From: Verpa conica
Lineage: Eukaryota; Ascomycota; Pezizomycetes; Pezizales; Morchellaceae
Direction of reading: 5' to 3'
NCBI GenBank assembly: GCA_033030425.1
Contig: JAUFSD010000010.1
Coordinates: 496,001 to 560,000, forward strand
DNA length: 64,000 nucleotides
Below, piece after piece: positions 23,308-33,140 of this stretch. The translations under genes were made by a program, and so were the position numbers. Each line of letters begins with the position of its first letter. The first letter of the stretch is position 1. The notes below the pieces were generated by a model. That model made no database searches and had not been told where the DNA came from. It saw nothing but the letters and a program-made list of their open reading frames with translations.

Positions 23308-24312
23308 CTATTCATTTCTACCGCCGTTGATCAATCCATTACTGATCATCGCAAGGAATATCTTCGCATCAATCATATATTTTTCATGCTTGCGTTCAGC
23401 TTCGCGCTCCTGACGGTCAAGATTGGTACCCCCTTGATCCCCACGGTAGACATTATTGGATTTGGTGGTGACCTTGGTCTTCTCCTCTTCCTCCTCTTCC
23501 TCATCATACTCATCCGTACTTCCTTCAGGTGCACCCACATCAGACTGGTCAGATTTAGCCATTGGAATTACTTGCGCATAGGTTTTGTGGGTCTGTTCCT
23601 GGGATGCGGTTGGTGTTAATCTAAGTCATAGTCTTCTATATCAGAGGGTAAAGGCCATTACTAACACTATTATAACTCGGAAGATGTGCTCCCTCATCAT
23701 ACTTGTATGTAGTGTTCTTCACACTTTTGTCATTCTCCCAGTCATAGTCCTCTGATATTTCACTGCTACTCTCCTCGTCGCTGGGCCCAGCTAAACTATA
23801 CGGCTCACCCATAGGGATATCCATCGGGTTTGAATGTCCGCTAATCTCACAAAGGATAGCCCACTGAGGCCCGATGCGCTTCATGTATACGTAAGCGGCT
23901 ACATAACCCATTAGTAAATCCCATCTAAGCATAAAAAAGCCAAAAGAGATGATTGGTAGTTACAAGTCTTCTTTCCCAATGCCACACCTGCAGTTTCGCA
24001 TTTCTCTATATCCAGCCTCACGCCATCATAGATTTTCCGTGTCATCAGCAACTTACTACGGACAGTAAGTCGCCAGTAATGGCTATAGGCATCTACATAA
24101 GACCAGTACTCCTTGTAGTTACTAACAATGTCTCTAGCGAGCTTTGCGTAGGCGTTTGTCTTGGGCTTTTTTATCCCGTTAAATTTCATTTTATGATCGC
24201 CTTCTCGGGGCCAGAGTACTGCGCGAAGATCCTCATCATCTCGAAGAATACAAAGCATTTCAAAATTCAGATCAATACCTGGGGATTCCCAGACGGGCTC
24301 TATGAGCGGCAT
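23308..24312 (-). CDS. Tandem-family protein A (unrecognised family)
   Basis: Three exons: 24312-23964, 23898-23666, 23598-23308; phases agree, 290 aa. The start MPLIEPV matches those of B and C. The N-terminal module contains LCILRDDEDLRAVLWPREGD (about 21-40), parallel to C's LDLRLSLWPRAED, then RSKLLMTRKIYDGV. The first intron is phase 1, with a TTTACTAATGGG branch site; after it comes SAYVYMKRIGPQWAILCEI, matching C's RAYMEPYWDLLCIIN. The middle is acidic (a run of seven Glu). After a second, phase-0 intron comes a charged helix ending ERKHEKYMIDAKIFLAMI. No known domain, signal peptide or membrane segment. Function unknown; I infer an intracellular protein with a small folded N-terminal module and a C-terminal helix. 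Confidence 0.7.
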
Positions 24313-24797
24313 TGTAGATAATACGGTATTGAAAGGTCTTTAGACCTTCAGCATTCAAATGAGTTGACAAACCTCAATTGAGGGTGATTGAAGACGAGAG
24401 GAGGTTGAAGTTGAGATGGAGGTGGGGTTAAATTTATTTCTAATAAATAACCATATCTCGGGGGGCTGACTGTGATTTTGGACTATGCAAGCCCCCTCAA
24501 CACTCTTTCTCAATTGAACATTTGTAGCAGAATACGGTCATAGCTTTGACAATATGAATCCCGTTAGAAAATTTACTTTTGCTTGAGTGGTTGTGTATAA
24601 TCTGACCTCATAGAAACCACGTGTAGCTTCCAGTCTTTGGATCATGCCTGGTATTATTTTACAAGGCCATGGTAGAAATGATGCATTGAATACATATATG
24701 TAGTGATACAGGTCCTGAAAAACGTAAATTTGCTTAGGTATCCACTGTGGATAGCTGATATTTAATTCATAGGCGAATAATTCTTTGGTTTACTCCT
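24313..24797. other. Spacer between tandem genes A and B
   Basis: About 485 bp, AT-rich, with no ORF of interest; it must hold the promoter of gene A and the 3' end of gene B. Confidence 0.5.
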
Positions 24798-26093
24798 CTA
24801 TTCCTTACCAATCTTTTTAATCCGGGCAAGCACTATCTGGGCATCTATCATATATTTCTCATGCTTACGACGCTCTTCGTGTAGCTCGAGGTCAAGGCGG
24901 TCTTGCTCGCGCCGCATCTCGCGGCGTCTCCTTTCGCGGTGATTCTCAATGTCGTCTCCGTTTTCTTCGCGGCTGTCTTTACTTTTGTCTAAGTGAATCC
25001 GTTTCTGAAAACACTATTAGTACTCAAAGAATACCTAGAATAAGGAATGATTGATCTTGCATTTGGTAGCTTCGGAACGGGGGTTCCATTGTGGGGTTCA
25101 GGGGTTTTGATCTTAGGTTTGGACTCAATCTTGGGGGTAAGTCCTTTGCTCGGACTCCTACGTACATTCGACACGGTATTTGCCCTATCAGTACCGTGAT
25201 TAGCAAATGCGACTTGCTTTGACAAAGTAAGTTCTATCTTATACCCAGCCTTCTGTTTCCCCTTCGACCCCTCATTGTCGTTATCACGTTTTTCGTCACT
25301 GCCACCCCCGCTATCGTATTCATCCAAAACTCTTTCCAGGCTACTACTAGATCCGATACCACTGCAAAACCTCGCCTCAGAACTCTCTTCCCAGTTGCTA
25401 CTGGATTCGATACCACTGTCACTGCTGGTATCAGATTCGGCATCACCGCCTAACATCCTCCCCAAAACACCTTGCCAGATGCTGCTAGATTCAGTCTCAA
25501 CGTCACTCAACTCACTATCGCTATCACTTGCCTCCCCATCACTTCGATGTCTCTTATTCACTAGTAATACCTTTTCATGGCATTCACCGCTGGATATCCT
25601 CCTAGGAAATTCCTCCTCGTCAATATTAAGAGAGGCTGAGTGAGATGGTTCCAAATTAGCCCCTACCTTCTCTGTAGTTTGATATATATATTAGCGACTA
25701 AAAAGTATGTTAAGATCAATACTAACCAAACCGGGCCTCCAACACTCTATCCCATTTTTCATACCATTTACACTGCGACTGAAGATAGGCCACCTTGCTT
25801 GCGATTTGTGTTGAGTAAAACTCGGCATTGGTTTCTATAGGGCCCCGGTATAACCCATCTTCACGGAGGAGCCTTTCTATAAAGGTTTTGTAAGTGGTCT
25901 CCCTAATACTAGCTGTCTTTTCGCCTAGCAACTCGATCGGAATCGGGAGAGTAGCAGAACGCCAGATTATAGCGCGTAGATCGAAGCTCCTCTGAAGTTC
26001 CAAAAGAAGGCCAAATATCAGATCGTGATTATTTGGGTCCCATATAGGAACGAAGGAACTCTCGGGGTCCTTGACTTGCTCTATTGGAGGCAT
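24798..26093 (-). CDS. Tandem-family protein B (unrecognised family)
   Basis: Exons 26093-25727, 25671-25061, 25004-24798. I chose the ATG at 26093 (MPPIEQV) because A starts MPLIEPV and C starts MPL; an in-frame ATG at 26201 would add 36 residues. The product is 394 aa. The N-terminal module has GLLLELQRSFDLRAIIWRS, then EDGLYRG. The first intron is phase 1, as in A and C. The middle is a Ser/Asp/Glu-rich disordered tract (DAESDTSSDSGIESSS). The second intron appears to use a GC donor (GCAAGA) with a GAGTACTAATAG branch site and TTTTCAG; only this choice gives the phase-0 junction before KR seen in C. The last exon is a highly charged helix ending ERRKHEKYMIDAQIVLARI. Function unknown. Confidence 0.68.
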
Positions 26094-26201
26094 AACTAGA
26101 GCTGTGATAAGGCTTTCGACCGGGTAGGGTGGTAGTTCACGTACTTCCGATGGATAAATACCAAAGCTCAGGAATAATGCAGTACTAATATACTCATACA
26201 T

Positions 26202-27207
26202 CCCAATGACCTCATACAGATGAGCAGCTATCAGCCATTATTCCAACACTCCCATTCATGCTGAATGAAACAAGTAGTTCCCTGCTGAAACAGCACCTCA
26301 AAACACAATTAGCTCACGAAAATGATAGCCCATCCTAGCTAAAGAAATGAATATATGACGAGAGAGGCGCTGATATGAGAGTCATAGGAGTAACAAAAGT
26401 AACTTAGCGTGAGAGTTCTGGCAAGTAATATGACGTAGAATAATAGCAGTTAAATTGTGGTAGGCCTGAGAGTCCATAGCTTAACACATGTAAGGTCGAT
26501 TATGCCTCCGATTATGCCTCCGATTATTGCTACAGTAACCAAGATCGACACCAGGTGATACAATATCCTCAGATGCGCCGTAGGGGATGGGCACGAGACT
26601 AGGGATGTGCCATTATAAATATCACACCGATGCCGTATCCCCCGGGCCTCTTTGATTAGGAGCTACTATCAACCAAGGCACAAATATCAAAGAACAGAGA
26701 ACCTTGTCGGTCTAGAAGCGGAGGCGAATGGATGTCAAAGGCAAGTAAAAAAATATTAATATAGAAATTACCAGGAACCTGCAGAGGTTAGGGGCATACT
26801 GGAAATGCAATTAGTCACTGCGTTTATCCTCTTGGTATATAAAATGAAAATTCATCAATAAACATGATTCAGCTGGGTGTGTTAAAATTCACTACTACAC
26901 TCCTAAGAACATCGATTCTGTAAACACCAGTTTAATCTATTAGGCTTGATACAGAGTGGCATTTCGTAATATATAGAACCCCTCTGTACGGTTCGTTTTA
27001 AATTTATGATAACCCTTCAGCGAATACATCTCGCCCTTCATATCGGCAATCCTTTTGAACACATCTGTCCCCACTAAGTTTACTCAACTTATGATATTAG
27101 ATATAGTGGAGATTCCTGCACATCCGATGACTTAAACATGGCCTAAAACACATATATAGGCGTAAAGGATTCTTCCGCTGATACTCAATTCCATCCCATT
27201 TATCCTG
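26202..27207. other. Spacer between tandem genes B and C
   Basis: No gene. It contains a short tandem repeat (GATTATGCCTCC twice, near 26500) and the inverted dispersed-repeat copy 4 at 26572-26601. Confidence 0.5.
26572..26601 (-). repeat. Dispersed repeat copy 4 (inverted)
   Basis: On the minus strand reads TAGTCTCGTGCCCATCCCCT then ACGGCGCA, the closest match to copy 1. Confidence 0.55.
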
Positions 27208-28503
27208 CTACTCCTTTACAAATCCCTTATTAATCCGCGCAAGAAGTATCTCGGCTTCCGCAAGGCGTATACGTGCGTCAATCATATACCTTTCATGCCT
27301 TCGAGTTGCCCGGCGTTCTTCTGGCCCCGGGACCTCGTCTGGACAAGGGCGTTTCTATACAGAACTCCAAGTCAGACTTATATCTTTTTACGCTAGGGAA
27401 AATACTGGCTTACCAGGGGATTTTGCGAGGGAGATGCTTCGCTGAGGTCTTCTGAGACACTCAACTGAGGAGACATATCGCGTTGGCTATCCTCCACGGT
27501 AGTTTGAACAGTCTGGGACATTCCTTGGGCCTCCTGCTGCATTTCGATTTGGCTACCAGCCTTACTACAGGATGCCGCTTTCTTAGACCGTAGTGAGGAC
27601 CTAGTGACTGGAGGAGTTCTAATACGATTAGGTCTCTTAAGCGTATTTAGGTTTTCTAGAACCTCCTCCTCCTGCTCTTCTTCTTCATGAATCCTAGCCT
27701 CTTTGTTGAGGGGTGTCTTAGGTCCGGTGTCATGCCCCATCTTGCTCAATATTGCCTCCTGGAATCTATCAACGGCAGCGATCTCGTCTTCGACTTGTGC
27801 TCTCCCAGCCTGATCCTCATTGCCATCAATCCCATTCACGGTAGCCGAACCCACGTTCTGATGATTACTACCGCCATCAGCTCTCTCCTTCGGGGACTGG
27901 GACGCGAAGACCGCCGCAGAAGCAAGTAATTGCCCTAGATCTGGCTTGCTAGCCGCCACTCGAGAGGTACGAAATGGCGGCACGAGGATTTCAACCTCAG
28001 GCACACGATCATCCACTGGCTCGGGATCTTTTATACTATCTCCGTTGATTATACAAAGAAGATCCCAGTATGGTTCCATGTACGCTCTTTTTTCTACACA
28101 TAAACCAGTCAGTCACAACATGAGAGGTATAAAATATTTTTTCTATCATCCACTTACCTAAATACCTAACCCTTTTTGGACCTTGAAGTTCCGGATCAGT
28201 TTCCCACTCTTTTAGCTCAAGGTAAGTTCTCCTCATGTGTAGCAACTTCCCTCTAATAGCTTTCGACTGGGAGGGGGGTTTTTTCGGATAAGCTCCATCA
28301 GTAAAAACTAGTTCCGCTAGCTGCGCTGAGGCAACCAATTTTGTTAATTTAGGTGAAAGAAAGGTAGGGTCTTCAGCTCGAGGCCAGAGAGAAAGACGGA
28401 GATCTAGGTGATCGTTGAGTATAGTTAAGAGACGGCGTAGCAGGGCATAACCATCAGAGGCCCATAGAATAGAGACAGTTCTTGACTCAGAATCTAACGG
28501 CAT
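27208..28503 (-). CDS. Tandem-family protein C (unrecognised family)
   Basis: Exons 28503-28158, 28093-27414, 27354-27208; phases agree, 390 aa. The start is MPLDSES. The N-terminal module has LLTILNDHLDLRLSLWPRAED, then DGAYPKKP and RGKLLHMRRTYLELKEWE. The first intron (GTAAGT ... TTTATGTGTAG) is phase 1 and is followed by KRAYMEPYWDLLCIIN. The middle is low in order, with an acidic EEEEQEEEVLENLN stretch and a basic RSSLRSKKAAS patch. The second intron is phase 0 before KRPCP. The C-terminus is RRHERYMIDARIRLAEAEIL, longer than in A and B by a small repeat (RLAEAEILLAR). Same strand and spacing pattern as A and B; clearly tandem duplicates that have diverged strongly. Function unknown. Confidence 0.72.
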
Positions 28504-29199
28504 TGTTGATCTCTAACTTGGGGGGTTTTTTTTTGTGGGTATGAATGGGCTTGGGAATACTGTTGTTTGCGTGAGACTGATGTGCGCCCCACGAGCCACG
28601 GGTGTAGTCAGTGGTAAATACTGCCAAGACTTCAATCAGCCCGCGAGTGAGGGCTAGTGACCCAGATTTACATTGAATGGCCCACGACTAAGTTGGACCT
28701 GCACCTGCACCGTAGGGCTCTTTTCTATCCATCAAGTTCATATAATTATGATATGATCTTTCTAAAGTCGTCTAGAGGAAATAAAACCCACGTAAAATCA
28801 ATAATCTCAAAGCAGAAACAAATAATAGAATTTTAGTAGGGTTAGGGTTATATGATACTTTAGATTATCTAAGATTATCTATTCTATTTAGCAGTCTTCC
28901 ATCTCAAAGCCCGGTACAGAAGAATCCAGAAGAGAAATTTATTCACAAACTTATAAGAAATCACAAATAGACAGGTATTTACCAAAGCCAATACGGATAT
29001 CATCCGATGAATGATTCCACTACCAACAAACCGAAAACCTTCCTTTATCCCATCCTGCACAACAGTATTCCATCCATTTCCATACATACAAAACAACAAC
29101 CTCTATATCCTTTCAAGTTCCCATTCTTTCACCAACTATCATAAAACCCAACGAGCCTCAGCCAGATAGCGTCCCTAGAAACCCAACCCCACAACCGCC
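28504..29199. other. Divergent promoter region between gene C and a small secreted protein
   Basis: No ORF with support. It contains a two-unit telomere-like motif (TAGGGTTAGGGTT) at 28837-28849 between the two divergent genes. Confidence 0.5.
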
Positions 29200-29466
29200 A
29201 TGAAATTCACCAGCACCACGACCACGACCATTCTCCTCCTCCTCTTGTACGCAGTATTTTCACTCTCTCTAGACCCTAGAACAACTACAACGTTTACTCC
29301 AAACCCCACCCATCTCATACCGGGATTCACTGCTCTCAGTAATCACCTCAAAGCACGGATTTCTCCTACTGCTACTGGGGTAACGCCAGCACCCACGTAT
29401 ATCAAGCCACTGTTCACAGCGCTCTCTGTCTATTTTCGGCCTAGGAATCACTTGTATACCCATTAG
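29200..29466 (+). CDS. Small secreted protein with internal repeat
   Basis: An 88-aa frame from an ATG preceded by an adenine/cytosine-rich leader, as in the CFEM genes. It begins with a signal-peptide-like run (MKFTSTTTTTILLLLLYAVF). The mature part holds two imperfect 18-residue units, PTHLIPGFTALSNHLKAR and PTYIKPLFTALSVYFRPR, separated by a short Thr/Ala/Pro linker. No cysteines. No known domain. It could be a secreted effector-like or peptide-precursor protein; the small size leaves real doubt that it is a gene. Confidence 0.5.
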   Translation: MKFTSTTTTTILLLLLYAVFSLSLDPRTTTTFTPNPTHLIPGFTALSNHLKARISPTATGVTPAPTYIKPLFTALSVYFRPRNHLYTH

Positions 29467-30001
29467 TAAAGTTACCTCAGCTGCTGTAAGCGAGGTGTGC
29501 AAGTGATGAGCTTGAGGGCGGGGGGTTAGTAGGCACGGGATACTATCTGGGTTAATGTAGTAGTTAAGGACCTCTGGAGGTAGTCTTGACGCACGGGATA
29601 GATAGTAGCTACTGATGTAGTAACTCTTATCTAGCTGTGCTGTTGAGTCCTTATATGAGTTGTGAGGTGAGACAGGGTTAGGGTTATAGATATGACTAGG
29701 AAAACGCGTAGCTGATATAGGAAAACTCGAATTAAAAAATAATGACTATGGAAAGTAAGAAGATATAACTAACAATCAAATAAAGAGATAATAGGGGGGT
29801 GCTCCTAAGATATACAAGAAAATAAAAAGAGTTTTGAACCTGCCAGCAGGGGGGTTAATAATAAATTAAGAATATTATGGCCTGTTATAAATTGGCATAA
29901 GAAATAAGAATAACGCCAGAAGAAACATTCAAGTCGTAAAATAATCCCAATCACAGTTTTGATATACATCCTAACGCGTGTACCCCCGAGATTTTTATTC
30001 T
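29467..30001. other. Intergenic, nothing coding
   Basis: Convergent 3' region between the secreted protein and the ankyrin gene; contains a telomere-like AGGGTTAGGGTT at 29674-29685 and AT-rich sequence. Confidence 0.5.
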
Positions 30002-31553
30002 CTATTGGCTTCGGGCCAGTCGGTAGCGAGACCCCCGGGAACGTTTTGGTTTATCGCCGGATAACTTAAGCCCATCCGGAATATGGAAAAGCTTCTTCAC
30101 ACTCTCAAGATTCAATTGAGTCTTGCGTCTTGCCTCTCGTCTTGCCTCTTGTTCGAAAACCGCCCAAGATTTTGCACGGTCCGTAGCACTTCTAGATATC
30201 AGTCAAACGCTCCTTGATCAAGAAATAGAGGTACTCTTACCCTTCCTTGGTCTCTTGAAATTCAATAGAGTCTCTGAAAGCATCGGGTGGCTTATATGTA
30301 TATTCAGTAGCAGCTGGATCCGGAGCCGGAGGTGCCTGTTGTGGGTAAACCTCTGCCATCTTCCTTCGCTCCCACTCTTCCAACTTTGAATCCGGTCTCA
30401 TAGCTGCTCCAATCACCGTCTCTCCAAATTTATCCTTTATATTAGGACTAGCGCCTTTCTCCAATAGCAGATTAACAACGGGGTTCCTCCAGAAGCCGGT
30501 ACCATTTTCCAGTGCGTTGTGGAGTGCCGTCTTCCCTTGGGCATCGACCGCATTCATATTGACCTTGTTGTCGATCAAATACCAACAAATCAACTCATCC
30601 CCCCTGATCGCCGCAAGATGAAGTGGCGTCTGTCCGCTCCTCGTCACAGCAGCTATCCTTGCACCATGTTCTACCATGTATATCACTACGCTCGGGGAGC
30701 ACTCTGTCGATCTCACAGCCTTGTGAAGAGGGGTCTCCTTCAGTTGATCTTCGGCGTTGATCCTTGCACCCCCTTTCAAGAGTGTCTCGATAGTCTTTTC
30801 GTGAGCCGTTCCGTCGAACACAACATGAAGGGGCGTCTTCCCATTAATATTGAAAGTCTCGACCCTAGCCCCCACACTAAGTAATGCTCTTACAGTCCGG
30901 TACTGTCCTGCCCTTGCAGCCCAGTGAATCGGTGCCTCCCCGTTGCTGTCCTGGACGTTGATATCAAACCCCACATCCCGGTAAAGCCTTGCAGATTGAA
31001 CTAGCCGTTGGAGAATGTGAGGATTGTGGATAGCCGCCCAATGGAGTATTGTCCCGCCGTTCCTATCTTTTCCGGCCGACGTAACCAAGGCCCCATACTG
31101 GAACGATATAAGGGCATCGACTGCTTGATAGTGACCGTTCTTCACAGCACAGTAGAGAGGCGTGACACCATCCCCGGAGGATGAGTTTAGTACTTTCGGG
31201 TTTGCCCCGTTATCCAGGAGTAGTCTGACTACCGACTCCTGGCCTACAATCGCAGCCCAGTGGAGTGGCGTTTTCCCGTACGTGTCGACCACTGTTGTCT
31301 TGGCTCCGTTCTCGAGGGCGAACTTGGCCAAATCAAAGGATCCATATCTCGCTGCAACGATGAGTGCATCCTGGCCATTAACACCGTCAAGTACTGCTGC
31401 GTTTTTCAAAGCAGGGTTGAGAACGGCTGCGAGACGGTGGTTTGTTTGGGTGAGTGAATTGAGTGATCTGATATCGAGGTGTTTTGCCAAGACAAGCAAG
31501 AGCCCGTCTGGCAGCTTGAAGATTGGTGGTGTCCACGGAGCTAGTACGATCAT
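30002..31553 (-). CDS. F-box/ankyrin-repeat protein
   Basis: Two exons, 31553-30241 and 30191-30002, 500 aa. The N-terminus has an F-box-like segment (FKLPDGLLLVLAKHLDIRSL, about 12-50), then roughly nine ankyrin repeats from about residue 60 to 400, with clear TPLHWAA, APIHWAA, TPLHLAA and TALHNA cores. The first frame meets a stop at 30237, but a good donor (GG/GTAAGAG) lies just before it. A CTGATATCTAG acceptor leads into a 63-codon open frame of basic, coiled-coil-like sequence (EQEARREARRKTQLNLESVK) ending RYRLARSQ. F-box proteins recruit substrates to SCF ubiquitin ligases; ankyrin repeats would bind the target. The target is unknown. Confidence 0.82.
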
Positions 31554-32635
31554 CGTGATTGATTCTAATGGGTTGAAGGTTCGTGATGGGAGTTGGAGAC
31601 TATATCTTCGGACGTCGCGAGGAAGGCCGTTAGAATTCGGGGCAGGCCGAGTGGGGTTATTAGCTACGTAACCTTGTACAGCTGTTAATAGCCCTTCTTA
31701 CTCAGAGCACAGCCCACAAGCTAGTTTTTGCCACGCAAATCAGTGATCTTGGCGGGGAGGGGGGGTTCAGCCCTAGAAAGGAGTTGCCTATACTATTGGC
31801 TGGGAGATATTGCTTTTTGGGATTGGTAACTTGGGCAGCCTGTTATTAACCTGTCGACTCTGACGACTTCTGAGGCCCCCCCAGGAGACAATGGTTCGAG
31901 TTGGAGCCACAAGGTTCCAGAACTGTCAGAAGCATTGTGGAACAGGCCCTAAAAGATCCCCTTTTGAGATAAGTGCCTGACCCGGAGCAAAGTTCGCCGC
32001 CAAGACCGATCCCGCTCCCTTGTCAAACCCGTTAGGCTCAGCCGAGAGGAAAGAAAAAGAAGGAATTCCTGTACCTCCCCACCAGGACTGATACAGTCCG
32101 AGATTCCTGTGCTAAAAACTCTCGTGAAGTCGGCTATTTTAGGATTCGGGTATTCTATTTTTCGATGCCTCGCTAGTTAGTGCTAGGTTATAAACAGAAC
32201 ATTGGTGACTATAAGGGATAGTCTTGCAACAAGGCTCGAGATCGGATAGGCTAATCCTGTATCGGGATCCACACCGAGTCATGTGTCAACTAGAAATATA
32301 TACATATATGATATATATATTCGTGAGCCTCGGTGCGTATAAGAAATTCCTCAGCAACCGGAGGATATGCTTCAAGAGTACTCCATGTAGAGGTGGAATC
32401 CCCATTGCAATGGGACAAAGCTCGTGCGCGACGTGGATATGCTTGTATCGATGAAGCATCTACCCCAGCTGTCATAGCAACCGGGGGTATGTAGGGAACC
32501 ACTAGAACACGTCTAGAAGCAACTACAAGATTACCGAGCTGAAACCATCGCGAGCACAGGACTAGATCAGTTAGAAGGGGTGATTCAGGTGAGGATATCG
32601 TCTTGGATAAAAACTAGATCAGGACTCACCTTGTT
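31554..32635. other. Intergenic, upstream of the LINE insertion
   Basis: No supported gene. It holds the ankyrin gene promoter and ends at the LINE target-site duplication. Confidence 0.5.
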
Positions 32636-32647
32636 ACAGAGCTAGTA
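32636..32647. repeat. LINE target-site duplication, left copy
   Basis: ACAGAGCTAGTA, repeated exactly at 39627-39638 directly after the poly-A tail. Confidence 0.9.
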
Positions 32648-33140
32648 CCAGAGTATTTTTCGACAACAACAGCAACGAAACGATTTTTTTGAAAATAAAA
32701 GAACAACCAACAAGATATTATTTGTGAAAATTGCATATTTGGAATCAGAAGAGAGAGAAGTATCTACCCTATAAGTTTGAGAGAAATCGGAGTTCTATTG
32801 TGAAATTCTCTGTTTTCACATAGGAAATTTTGGTTGCCACCTCCAATAGGAGCGCTGGCAGCAGGAGAGGAACAGCTCTACCAGCTGTTTTATCAAATAA
32901 CTTTTTAACCAACACAGCTACTATCAAAAGGACTTCAGATTCGGAATCGTGGAGTTCTGTTTGTGCAGATAAAGTTCTTTCCGTAAGAATTAAACACACC
33001 TTGCGAGTCCCTCTTGGACAAACACCACCAAGAGAGAAGAGGGGAAGAGACACGTGTACAAGTCTTGGCAAAAGACTTGGCAGAAGAGGATAGAAGCTGG
33101 TAGAAGAAAAGAAGAAAAGTCAGGGTAACAAGGTACAAGG

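Noticed and set aside
31860..31930. tRNA-like GGTTCGAG motif
   Set aside because: No matching acceptor or D arm; not a tRNA.
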